A stretch of DNA of 64,000 bases from Morchella semilibera (GCA_009192285.1 CM018607.1:1814689-1878688), one strand, 5' to 3'; counted from the stretch's first letter, positions 47,708-59,623 are shown. Notes: generated by a model not told the origin, from the letters alone. Made by a program: numbers and translations.

Positions 47708-49805
47708 CTGTAAGATCTTGGAAGGCTCGTTGCGCTGCAGCAGGAATATTGTACATCAAAACCTGCATACTGACGTCCAAAGACTGCCTTGGTTGGCTTA
47801 TACTCCTGCTAAGGCGCAATGAATCTTCTCGGGCGGGTTGGGAGGTTTGGGGGGATGGGAGAGATTGTCTGGGCTTCGATGTGTGGTGTGGGATCGGGCG
47901 GTTGCTTGTACCAGCGTGGAATTTAAACGCCATAGATCTACCAAACCGAGTGATGCCGTATGATTGACCTCCGATTGATGATTGACGAGTGAGGGACCGC
48001 TCTTGAATTGCTGGCATCACAGCCTGGTATCCATACAGGCTAGGTAAACAACCTGCTCTCACGTACCGCTATGTGCGTCCCACGTACTGGCTGGCAATGT
48101 ATATAGGTAGGCACCGTGGAAGGTGTAGGGATTGATATGCAGGGTTAGGGTTACAGCAGGTTAGGGGTTGTACCTACTATGCTGGAATAGACTAAAAGTT
48201 GATCTTTCCCTCTCTCGTTAACTGTCCGAGCAAGGGGGAGGTGGGGTGTCGGATGGAGGTTCTTGCACTTTTATTGGTTGAGAGGGGTGAACCCTAGCCC
48301 TGCATAGCAACCAGCCGTTGAACCTTTGAGGTATGGTTCTCACGGGGGTAAGAACATCAAAATCCCCTTATTTTGCATAGGGAATTGTATCTACCAGCTT
48401 TATTCGCGAATCTTGTCTACGATGTGAGCTCTACTGTAGTTGCGGAAAGCCTGCATGTTTTCAATAATGTAATTTTTAGCTGATAGAGCGATTATTCACA
48501 TGCAAAATGTATAGTCTTCTTGGAAAGTACCATCATAATTGGTGAACTGGTGCCTTTCGATGAGTTTATATGTCCGGGGACTACATATCTATAGATACAT
48601 GTATGTACATGTATTGTGAGAACCAAGCGCAGGATTTCCCTAATGACAAGTGTTCTTGGCACATTATTCCTAATCCGGTTTATGGTTTACCACCTGTATA
48701 TTATTTCTGTGGGAGACTTAACACAGGCAGCCCCGTCAAGTTCGGTGGCTGATACGCCAGGCGGGGGGTGGGGCTCAAGGTGGGATTGCCAAGAACCGCC
48801 AAGACGCAGTGGGGCGGAGCATTGCAGGGATCAGAACCCTTGGCACAGCTAGACACCTCCGCCCAGGGATACCTAACCCTTGATTACTTCCCTTCTACTT
48901 GTTTATCACCAATTACCTGCACTTATTAGTTCAAACAATACGGCGGTATATATACATTGAGGGTTATCTTATGTACTGGATGTAGTGGGGCCCTCCCTAT
49001 TGGTAATGTTTTGAGTGCTGGTGTATCCTTGAGCGCAATATAATCCTCCCCGCAATTGAAGGGCAATATTGACAGGGAGTGCGAAACATTCAAAAGTCCA
49101 CCTCATGCTTCATAAGATGGCTGCGAGATTCTAGGCATATGGATATAATTCCGTTTGGGCGATGCCTAGTTCAGCGACAGGTGACCCGCCCCCACCGCGT
49201 CACAGCTCGACAGCTGAAACCGTGCATACCTAGAGGAGTATGGTACTCTGCTCCCTTGCATGGTGGGGCTCAGCACAGCTGATAGCTACATGTACTCTAC
49301 TATAGGTACATGATCCAAGCCTAGTGCGGTGAGGCGACTGGTGGCTGGCAGCGGGCGTTTCCCAGGAGAGAAACTTTTCCCCTCTTTCCTGTTCTTCCCA
49401 TCTTCTCGGGGTTGCCGTGCGGTGGAGGGGGAGCAGGGGGACTGGAGGAAGCGGGGTATTGAGACAGTTGATGCCTTTCTCTAGACTGGTTGGTGAGAGG
49501 GAGTACAAGTGTCTGGCTAAGAGTTCGGATAGTAGGAAGAGTAGGGCGGGTGTCGAGTGGGTACTGTGTCCAGGTCCAGGACCAGGGCCCGAGGCTTGTC
49601 GCGCACGTTGGAAAAGCTTCGAGAAGTTGATTCGAGTTGATCTCCCCTGGACTATGGCAATTGTAAAGGTCTTGTCATTGCGGTACGTTGTAGGCCAATG
49701 TCGAATTATGATTATATCTTCTTTCTTCCCCCCCCCCCCCTCGTTTAATCAACTCGCGAATTTGCTCTTGCTTGCGATCCGCATTCTCCTCCTCACTCGG
49801 GCAAG
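47708..49805. other. Intergenic region between the MBL gene and the five-repeat gene
   Basis: No gene seen. A segment at 47720-47790 shows peptide-level similarity (RCAAA.I.Y) to 53795-53850 beyond the next gene. Two TACATGTA copies lie at 48596 and 48606 and one at 49287. A telomere-like seed GGGTTAGGGTTA is near 48143. A run of C at about 49729-49740 lies in the putative promoter of the next gene. Confidence 0.5.
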
Positions 49806-52800
49806 ATGGCTAGAACCCGTGCGTATACACATGCTGTCCCGTATAGAAACCAGATTCGCTAAAGCCTCCGTGACGGTCCAGAGAACTCTATTGTCCTCCA
49901 CCTCCAGGACCACACTGTCACTTACGCCCGTTATTCGTGGACCGCTGCCGCCTCCCCGAATCCCCCCATTCCGTCGATCGAGTTTCATGGCAGATCTGCG
50001 GACAAAGACGGGATTTATGCGGTCCTCGACAAACCGGGAGTCTTTACCAACTCACTCATCTCCGCCGCGAAGGAGTTCACTAGCGGCCCCGGACCCACAA
50101 CCCTCGTTCTTGTTGTCACCCAGGCGGAGGTACGCCAGAACGCAAAATTCCGGTCGCTGCCAGGGACATTGCGGGCGCTCATTGGGGCGGCAAAGGCAGA
50201 TGATGGAAGTGGGTTTGAACTGGTGGCATTTGATGAATTTGATGATTTGAATGATGAAAGGAAGGGGTCGGTCACGCGGTATCTCCGAGAGCAGATGGCA
50301 AAGGAATGTACTGAACACCCCACATATATATATCCTTTGCGCGGCGGCTCTGTCTGGCGTGTGGTGTGCTGACCGGGGGTGAGGATATGTAGGCTTTCGT
50401 GACTTGATCGTCTTGACCCCCGCAGAAGATGGCATTGTGAAGAAATGCTATCTAAGCCACTACCAATGGAAAGAAACCGACTCAGAACCCGAGGTCTTCG
50501 AGCGCCCAGCGAATAAGGGTGTTATTCATAAATGTATACCACCTATCTTTCCCCGGCTTTAGCATTCAATCGACATCGCACTGACAAACGTGACAAAGTC
50601 ATCTTTCATCTCACCTCCGCCGAGCTCCAAACGGCGCTCGCTTTTGTCGGCCCACTTATCTACGAGTCAAGACGCGCCGTCAAGGTACCTATACTGCTAC
50701 AAGCTGGCCCTGCTATCCGCGGAAGATCGGAGTATGTTGGGCTCCAAGCACGTCTAACAAAGGGCGTTGGGGATGTGCGACTGGAGAATGGAACGAGGTT
50801 CATCATGGTGCCGAACAAGCTTGCACAAGGCGGAGATGCCATTGCGCGTGTGACTGCGCTGGCAAAGGAGAGACTGAAGCCGAAATGTAAGTCTAATATG
50901 CAGCACTGGCTTACCGAACGTTGGAGTAGATATGTGACTGATTGATGTGTAGTTGCGGTGGTGCTATTTGTAGAGCAGGAGAAGGCGGCGGCATGGTTGT
51001 ACCAGTGGGTTGCTGTTGATGGGACCGAGGGGCCGCGGAAAGTGGAAGTTGTCGGGAGTGAGACTTTCAAAGGTTGTGAGATTACCTACGTCTCCATTTC
51101 ATATGATACCCCCCCCCCTTTGCATTTTCAACACTATTAACAAATAAATCCCGGTTGGGGAGAGTGCCAATAATTCAAGCGAGCTTATACAGTATGGAGC
51201 AGATGCATCGGGTGCCGGCGGTTCAGCCTGGCTTGAGGCCGCCCTGGGACCGCTGGCCCGCCTTGCTGGTGCAAGTCTCCCAATGCGTGCCGGGGGCGTC
51301 AAGTTGATACTTCTCAATTCCACCGCGGTGCAAGCACTCCCTCGGCATAGCACCTCTGGCTCCTATCGTTCACTCTGTGATGCGCTACGGGCCTGCGCAA
51401 AAGACATCGAAGGCACGAGATTTGACATTGAGGCTTGCCCTCTTATCCCCGGATACAATGAGGCCGAAGCCATGGAGGAGTACTACCATATGGAAGTCTT
51501 GAGATCATTCTTCGTGCGGCGTGAGTTTCATCCGTTCGAACACCCCCGGCGCATGATGGATTGGGGCGTATTGCTGATAACACAAATCTATCATGTACCT
51601 CGCTACAGGTGCCTTTGTCCTGAAAAATAATAGGAAGGAGAGTAGTGATATGACACTTTCGTTGTATGGTCTCGAGCTTATCGATCCGACTGCGCCTCTT
51701 GGACACGTAAAGCTCTACAACACCCAACGCTCAGCCGACGGTGTGCTGCCCCTTCTTCTCAATTTCCGTAGGCGCTAGGTATAGCGAGTAGGCTAATGTT
51801 CTGGTAGTAATTCTCGATTTTCAGCACGATAAGGACCAGATCAGTGGCCTTAGCACCGAGGAGATATATGAGTTCGGGGAACGCCAACAGAATAAAGACA
51901 AGAAAGCGGTCGAAGCAGCACTTAAGGGGGCCCTCAACGACGCTCTTGCATGGGTACCGAGGATCGAGGGAGGGGTCCCCATTTTCTTTGTCGGCGCGGT
52001 AAGCCCCGATGAGAGGGTCCAGCAGAACAGATATGACGCCTGCATTGAGGTGGCCAAGGAATATGTAAGGAACTGGCGGTATCCTGGAGAGTTGCTGCCG
52101 GTGCAGTGGGAGCTCATCGCGGTTCCCCCTAAGGACCTGGCGGGGAAGACAAATGATCGGACGGATCATGACGAGGAGTATCTTCGGGAGACGATCCGGA
52201 GATATTATAATAAATGTGAGTCCTTGCCACATTCTGTAACCCAGCCTCCCTTATTCCCTCCTATCTGCCCTTTGTTCTCTGAGCGCTGACCCGTCCACCG
52301 TAGATTCCGTTGTGGTGTCCGACTCAAAAACAACAGTCTACAACTGGCACGACTGGGCCGCCGGTGACCGCTGCCTGCCTCACCTGGAGGCCATATCAAT
52401 CTGGGAAACCACATCGTGTACTCCCGACGTCATCCCCGATCTCCTCGACCAGGCCCGGAGTTTCCTCCCTACACACGCTGGCGAGGTCCCCGTCTTTATC
52501 TGGCATACCGGCAATGCTGGCCCCTTACCGGATGACATTGAGAAACTCCGCGCCGCCATCTACTCCTCGCCATCGCCCGATGGAACTACGAACTTCACCC
52601 TGGTGGAGTTTGCCACTGTCCCCGACAATGAAATCCTCCTTGCCACGGCCATCGCACAGGAGTACGCCATCGCTGTTGGCACCTCCAAAATCGCCGCCGC
52701 TGTTGATGCTGCAAAGGCTCGACACGGCTGGTCGTACTCCCCCGCCACAAAGGCATATTCGGAAGGGCGCATGTTTGGCGTCAAGTCCGGGAAGAAGAGC

Positions 52801-53204
52801 GTCGACGTTTTTGTTCAGAATCCGCCGGCTTTGGAGACTAAGGAGATCAGTGCGCATCCCATGGAGCTATGTGACATATTGGTGCCGGAGATGGAAGGGG
52901 TTTTGCCGGAAGGGGTGCTCGTGGGTGTGCGGTGTCGGAGTCGGAGAAGCTCGATCCCAGTGAGAAAATCAAGTGTCATGCGACGAGTGTGTATATGTGT
53001 GCTGAGCACAAAGACGGGGAGGGGGTGGAGCTGGCGAGCGGGAGGAAGGCATTCGAGGAAGCGGCGATGGCCTTGACGGCGTTGGGTATAGGCTTTGACC
53101 TGGTGGTGGGAAGTGAGGAAATGGATGTGGAAATGGAGAAGTGGACTATGGGGAGGATGGCTTTGTGGGCTACATTGAATGCGGGGCGCGACATTTGGCA
53201 GTAA
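49806..53204 (+). CDS. Unrecognised ~930-aa protein of five tandem repeats
   Basis: Proposed exons: 49806-49822, 49865-50358, 50426-50518, 50563-50886, 50953-51075, 51200-51520, 51609-51767, 51808-52215, 52304-52899 and 52941-53204. Five divergent repeats of roughly 150-190 residues are visible. Each has a hydrophobic strand (TTLVLVV, VPILLQ, VKLILLN, VPIFFVG, VPVFIWH), then a second strand with acidic residues (FELVAFDEF, RFIMVPN, RFDIEACPL, WELIAVPP, FTLVEFA), a helix (YLREQM, LAKERL, LRSFFV, TIRRYY, IAQEY), and in four of them a strand just after an intron. The pattern suggests an alpha/beta unit; I do not know the family. Introns of 40-44 bp are used. The last junction may instead be a one-base frameshift near 52930. 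The exon 5/6 junction is uncertain. No signal peptide or membrane segment is seen. Confidence 0.6.
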
Positions 53205-54808
53205 GGAATGGGCGTTGACATTTGGTTGTGGTTACAAGAATATGGGTGTATCGAGCTGCATATAATCTTTATCCTGTGTGCCGAGATTCATAAAAAAAAT
53301 TTATTTCAACTGAAATATCATTCACTCTGGCCTATAGAATATCCTGAGGCCGTCCAAATTATGCCTAGGCCCAGCCTGATCCAGCCCACGAAAACCTCAT
53401 CCCCATTAATGATCTCCCCCTCTTAATTTTGCCTACCTAGATATTGGAGCCTTTGGTATTACATGGCCTTGGCTGAAACGGGTTCCAATCACCTTTGCGA
53501 GGAAAGTTGCTTTAAGGTACCTTGCCCGGTCTGGAGTACTCTAGCGGGGCAGAGTGTAGATGAGATTTTGGCAGTACTGGTTGTAGATGGATACTATTTT
53601 GCTCAAATTCCACACCAAGAACTGGCGCCAAGAATTAAATATTTAAGGGGTTGACTAAGCTACTTACTAGGTGGTCATCCCCCACGTGTTTTTCGCAGCC
53701 TTGCCGGATTTACGTCAAGTGTCGGTGTGGGGTAAAGGGGACGAGCTCCTCTGGTCCCTACAACACTTTACTTTCTGGTTATGCAAAATCTGAGAAAATT
53801 CGTTGCGCTGCAGCAAGGATTATTTACACTTCCAGATTGACGTTGTGGCTGCGGACATGAGTCTAGAGGTTTTGGAGGAGGTTTGATACGATGTGGATTA
53901 TAGGCAGATGATTTGATTATGTCTCTATCTCACAGTTTACTATGCTTGAGACCAAAGATGCTCAAACTGATGAAACCATGAAAAGACGTGAAACGTGACT
54001 GTATTGATAGTGATCTGAACAAGAGTGGTGGAGAGGGGAGAGAAACGGGACATAGGAACACCAATGAGTACACGTGACCGCCCAGCCGCCAAGGCGCGCT
54101 AATCCCTAGCCGCGCTCTTCGCTCTCGCTTATACATTGGTTGCCTGATTCTAGCCCCACAACGTCTAAATGTGGGCTCTGGGTGGCCTATACCCCTGCTG
54201 TCTCGCAACAAATTTTTTCAGATAATACGGTAATGGGGATTGGCACAGCTATTGTCGGACTAGCCACGGCTGGAGCGAACATAACTGTTGCAGTACATCA
54301 GTTCGTGTCGCGATGCTAGGTTTCGGCGATGCTAAGTCTTTTGGGAAACAGCTGTACTTTCAAAACTTCAAGGTATAATATTTGGCATCTGGTCTACAAA
54401 TTAGACTTGGTGGTTCGAAAAATTAAGTAGGTTTGGGTTTTGTGCTGCTGATTTTACAAAAATTGACACCTTCTAGAGTAGGTGGTTATTTACCCTAGGG
54501 GTCAGAGTTTGGGTAGGTTCACTAACCACATTGAGTGTCAAAATAGATACTTCTTGGCCTATGTAGTGTTCCGTGCTAGGTTGTTGCTGAATCCACCTAT
54601 TTAAAGGGCCATCCATATTCAGCCCAGAGCCTTTTCGTACAGTACTAGCCTATGGGGGGTGTGAAGTTGGAACGGCCAGGCCCGCCAGGGTATCGGTTGC
54701 CATAACTGGGAGTTCTAACTTCACCCTATATGCATACCCTCGTACATATAGGTAATTATAAGGTGGAGCCAAGTCAGGTAATGCAGGGGGTTGCCTTAGT
54801 CAAATACT

Positions 54809-54919
54809 GTAAAGTCATTTTGGGGACAACAACGAAACTGGTTGAACGCCGGACAAAGTACAGGCACTCGGGCTGGTATCTAATCGCTTGATTCGGCGTT
54901 GTCCCAAAATTGACTTTAC
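54809..54919. mobile_element. Foldback element with 22-bp arms
   Basis: GTAAAGTCATTTTGGGGACA at 54809 continues to 54830 and is matched by the reverse complement of 54898-54919 with two mismatches. The 67-bp centre is non-coding. The size and structure fit a very small MITE. Confidence 0.65.
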
Positions 54920-55394
54920 TGATTCCGCGTGACACCCGATCCATAACGACGATGCCGAGAAAGCGACAACGACCCGAACCAGGCTCAAAATAGGAAAGAC
55001 CTCCCGAACTTTGGTTTTAGAGTGACCGTGACACCTGTTGTTGCTTTGCATTTGCCTGAGTTCTTGTCTCAAATTACATCCGGGCGGGACTCCGAGCAGG
55101 GTTCTCAATGGTACGTATCAGTAGGTCTTCTTGCCATATCGTACCCACTGTTATATAATGATATTTTGCGGACTCCTTACCGTACCAAATATAATATATC
55201 ATGCTGTAATCGAGCGATGTCTTATGTCTCTGGAGTTCTTTTTAGCCTATGGACTACATAGAAAAAGCAAATGAAGATCTATTTGGGCGCCAAGACCCTA
55301 CCGTGATGTCCATGATGTGTTATCGATGCAAATAAAATCCATATCCTACCTACTATTACCTAAAGATCATCATATTGTACTTTACCCACCACAC

Positions 55395-55527
55395 TACTCG
55401 CAGCAGGTAAGAGGTACCCGAATATGCAAGTCTTGGGGTGCAATAGCAGTTCTTGTTGGGTTAGGGGGGGGAAATACACCGTTCCAGTGCAGCTGCATTT
55501 TCGGGTACTTGTTACCTGTCGCGAGTA
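55395..55527. mobile_element. Foldback element with about 34-bp arms
   Basis: The left arm 55395-55428 (TACTCGCAGCAGGTAA start) and right arm 55494-55527 (ending GTCGCGAGTA) are inverted copies with about six mismatches. Both include GTACCCGAA. The loop contains a run of eight G. It is MITE-like and upstream of the WSC gene by about 230 bp. Confidence 0.7.
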
Positions 55528-55761
55528 CCAGCGAATATTATCGATACGTATCACAATACGGGATTATCATTGAGAGCCCTGGGCGGGAGGCATATTAATC
55601 ATTATGATTATTGGGCATATATACAGGCCTAGCCCGCCCTCCTTTCTCTCTTTCTACATTATAAAGAGGCCAAAGTCGTCTGATCTAACCTCCCCCACAA
55701 TCAGCACTCTTATTCACCTCTTATCACAACACTTCATCATCCACTTGATCGGCATTCAAAC

Positions 55762-56268
55762 ATGCACGCTTCTATGCTTCTGCTCCTCTCGCTCACTGCG
55801 GTAGCTACTGCTCGTAACCTACCCACCTGTGGCCTGCCCACCTGTGGCTGGTCCTCAATTGGCTGCTGGGTTGATAATCCCGCACGTATCCTACAACCTG
55901 TGTTTGTCACAGACAATGGTCTCACCATCGAGCTATGCTTGACCAGATGCAGCGAGTACAAATACGCAATGGTTGAGAACGAGAAGTATGTATAGCTTTC
56001 AATTACCCTCCCGTTTTGCCGGGGGTCTGCCGCGCTCACCAAGGAACAGTCAATGTTTTTGCGGCAACGAGATGGGCGGGGCAAGCAAGGCCCCATTGAG
56101 TGAATGTAACCAGTCTTGTGCGGGCGATCCTTCAAAGAAATGTGGTGGAGTATGGAGGTATGCACACTTTTCTAGTAGTGGTAGGGTCGGGCTGACACGG
56201 TCGATAGGGGCGAGGCATACCAGAAGGATCCGAAAGCTTTGTGCCTGGAAGGCGCTGGGGGTATCTGA
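55762..56268 (+). CDS. Small secreted WSC-domain protein
   Basis: Exons 55762-55985, 56050-56157 and 56208-56268 give 130 aa. A signal peptide (MHASMLLLLSLTAVATA) is followed by a cysteine-rich WSC-type domain: GCWVDN, then CLTRCSEYKYAMVENE, then QCFCGNEMGG, SECNQSC and SKKCGGVW, in the order expected for the family. WSC domains bind carbohydrate and occur in wall-stress sensors and secreted fungal enzymes. There is no transmembrane segment, so this is a stand-alone secreted domain, probably wall- or host-facing. The first two exon junctions restore the domain exactly. The third exon (GEAYQKDPKALCLEG then stop) is a plausible end but less certain. Confidence 0.8.
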
Positions 56269-56639
56269 GCTTCAAGGGCAAGTGTTGTGAGGATGGCACG
56301 ATGGAAGTGAGATGTAGCTACATGTAGTTATTTGAGGTTCAGAAACTAGTAATCAAATTTGCTGTATTTTCCAACTCCCTCTCTTTAGTTGAGGTGGGTT
56401 CTGAATAAGCGCAAGCATAAGGTTATGCAAATTTTTAGCAATATTTACTCGATGCCAGCCATCAATGAATTATTATACCTTTTCTCGACTTATCCAATGG
56501 CTACGAAAGCCAATTCTTTAAGTATGGGCTTGGTGTAGACTAAGCCTACTACTGCGCAGTTGCAACCGTTCCAGATCTGGTGGCGTTTCTAATTTTCTAC
56601 TTGTCTATATAAAGATTGGGATGCCATTAAGGGCGTCAA

Positions 56640-57240
56640 TGGGCCGCGGGTTTAGATGGGCAGGCCGGGCTATCTTTGGTTTTACTCGATGGGCCAGGGC
56701 GAGCAGAGGTCAGTATTTAGCCCGGGTTAGATAGGCAGGCCTAGGATTCAAGGTTTTCATACAATATTAGCAGTTCGGAAAGAGGATTCCAAGATATCTA
56801 TACATGTCCTAATACATTCCAGCAGATTTAAACCATTTCATTGACAAACGTTTAATCTAAAAACGTAGTGAGGTTGGGTGAGTTAATTGAACACAACGAA
56901 GGGAAAGAACCCCACGTTTATACCAACGAAAAGTAGTACAAAGGAGATATAATCAAATACAATATATCCCAATCCCCATTACTAAGAGTATGACTCATAT
57001 GGATCTATAGAATAAGTAATAAGAAATCCCGTGACACATACCCTATGGGTAATGTGGGCGTCATTTCAAGCACACCTAGCTCTTACCGACGAAAACCCCT
57101 CTTCATGGAAGCCCGGGCAAAACACACGAGCCCGGGCCTGCCCTGGGCTATTAAGCTTGGGCAGGCCGTAGTTTGGATAGCATGGGCCGGGCCAGGCCGA
57201 CCCTATTTTCCAGCCCCGGCCGGCCAACGCACGCCCTTGC
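56640..57240. mobile_element. Possible hAT-like non-autonomous element
   Basis: Two GC-rich blocks in inverted orientation (left with GGGCAGGCCGGGCTA, right with its imperfect complement near 57125-57200) flank about 340 bp of AT-rich non-coding DNA. GGGC-rich subterminal repeats are common in hAT-family elements. The ends and target-site duplication are not resolved. Confidence 0.35.
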
Positions 57241-58026
57241 ATAATAGTAATAATAATAATTTGATATACCACACATCTAGTTTACTATGCCATTTGAACA
57301 GCGTTACGCACTAGGATATATAAATCAAGTGTATTATCAAGGATGTCTCATTGTAGTATTGTTTTTAAATCATCTTTTAGCAATGGTGCATTGACCATTT
57401 GTGCGCCCTGCATCCCGTGATGAATTATAGCATACCTACTTGCGTCTGTGAACCATTAGTATCGAGTAGGATCGAGATATTCATGACCCTCGTAAGGCTC
57501 ACCGAGTCTCCGCCGCTTCAACCCAGACCTGGGGCTATCTTGTTCTTGAGATGAGGAGTAGTGTCGAATTCATGTAGAGGCTAAGGAATTCAATGCTTTA
57601 ACTTTAAAAGGCTATTTCTCCCACGCCTCTTTTCGTCCGCTGGACTACCTTAAAAATACGAACTACAAACAGAATCCAATTATCAGCTCGTTTTTCTATC
57701 CATCATCAAACACCGAATATCATCTTATAAGCACGTTGAAGTCACTAGAATGTATGCTGAAGGAAGCAATCCCCCCATCGTCTCAAAATCAACGATATCT
57801 TGAACAGACAGTGTTATCTTAGCTTGTCCTCCAGTCTTTGAGGTGCTTCAACAGCGTCCCCAAGCAGGAGGTATTTCATGGTTTAAGATTTCAGGCGTGC
57901 GAGGACAACCGTGCATGGAGTGGAGCCATGTTCTGAGAGGTACCAGAAAGTATGATAGTGTACAGTCGCTTGAGAAAAGCTGTGGATTAAGTCAGGATTG
58001 ATCTGCTAGTGTGGAGAAATGGCCTA

Positions 58027-58135
58027 TTGCAACGGACTATCACTTGGGTACAGAACTATCGTATGGGAGGATGAAAGTGTCAAATTCGCGACCTGCCAGG
58101 CGGTGGTCTGGTACCCTACCGATAGTCCGTTGCAA
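58027..58135. mobile_element. Foldback element with about 26-bp arms
   Basis: TTGCAACGGACTATC at 58027-58041 is matched perfectly by the reverse complement at 58121-58135. The arms extend inward with mismatches to about 26 bp (GGGTAC words at 58047 and 58111). The plus- and minus-strand frames through it are artefacts of the palindrome. Confidence 0.65.
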
Positions 58136-59623
58136 AGACCACCATGGATTATTCCATAGCTTTTCGAAAGTGGCTGTAACCATGCAAGAATTTTGTTCCC
58201 AAACTAGCACATGTCGTTCACGGCGCCGGCTTTGATTGAGATAATATCCCATTGTCTACGATTAAGAGCAATCTGATAGTGTTGACTGTTCCTAACATAG
58301 AGAACATTTCAGCAAGTGCTCAAGCTGTGATTTATTAGCTTTCCTATGACTCACCTGATGATGACAGTTTCCTAAGAGAGATGAATGATGTTCTAAAAGT
58401 CTTTCGCCTACCGTAAATAAAAAGAACGCTAGGTTTCCCGCAGTTTTAAATACTACTAGTACCGGGTAACAGTCGCTGGGCGGAAATAATGGCTGATGGC
58501 GTACCTAGAGTTCCTGAGACTAGCAGAGGCCACCTCGCGGCCGCGAGTTGATGCAAATTTGGAAGTGTAACGCCGGCAGCTAAGGCGTGTATTAAGGAGC
58601 AAATACAATAGACCCAGTTGTTACACTAGAGATCAATTATAATAGAGTGAACATATGTACAGGTAGTAAAAGAATGATTAATGTTGCGAAGGGGAGACCA
58701 TGGGAAATCAGGAAATATCAGTGTAGAAGGAAATAGGAAAAATATATGCAAAAAATAGGAAATAAAATACAAATATCAATTTACAATAACACCCTAGGAT
58801 AAAAGAAATACTATTTGTTTGCACCCCGCGCGCGCTCCGCAATTTACAAAACCCTTAAACCCTTCACACCTGTCACGTACTTTAGGGAGTGCAACATACA
58901 GCTGAACATCAGTAAATGTTGGTTCCCGCAAATCCACCTCTGCAACATCCAGGGATTGGCGTTCAAGTTGCGCCTTGTTGACTGTAATTCCAATCGGAAA
59001 GCATAAGCGAAGAGGAAATTGCTTCGCGCGTAAGGATAAATGTCAGTTCCCTCTGGATTGAGGATGTCTTTGCCGATGAATCTACGCTGTATGTTGAAGG
59101 GTGGGGAGACAGGTGATGATGAATTACTTCACGTAGTAGAGCCTATCGGCGCAGTGATTGATATGAAAGAATAAGACAGTTCAGTTCTCGGACAACAATA
59201 AAATCCTGTTGTGGGCTCCAACGAATTGTGGTGGGTGTTCACGGACATATAGCCACTGGAACTAATACTCAGAAATCAATAGTAATTATTGCCAGTACTG
59301 ATAATCTCGAGAATATGATAGGAGAACCCCCCTGCCTCCTGCAAAATATATAGGTCTACTAGTGACTTGGTTCCATAATATCTTCCCACGGCCTGGAGAC
59401 TCGATTTCTTCTGGTGAATTGAGTGTGAGCTGGCCCCCGTAAGACTTACTGGCCTGTACTTTGTGCATAGTATAGTAAGAAAATAGGTATGAATTAGGAA
59501 AGAGATCTAACCAGTGAAAGCAAGTCTTCTAATCACATGGCCTGATCCCTTTGGACCCGTAGGATATTAGGAGGCGGTCTTTCATTGTTAGATTAATTGC
59601 ATGATTAAATAATTTCTAAAGAG

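Larger units (their letters stand above)
53205..55761. other. Intergenic region with two foldback elements
   Basis: No supportable gene. Two small inverted-repeat elements are listed separately. The sequence at 53795-53850 resembles the region after the MBL gene at peptide level. Several short frames (53463-53654, 54815-55108) have no domain. Confidence 0.5.
56269..59623. other. Intergenic region with GC-rich inverted blocks
   Basis: No gene seen. It includes a pair of GGGC/GGCC-rich blocks at 56640-56760 and 57100-57240, an ATA/TAA run near 57242-57260 and a foldback element at 58027-58135. TACATGTA occurs at 56319. Confidence 0.5.

Noticed and set aside
49417-50250. 277-codon plus-strand frame overlapping the five-repeat gene
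   Set aside because: It is in a different frame from the repeat-encoding exon 2, which has coherent repeats and splice phases; this longer frame has no recognisable structure.
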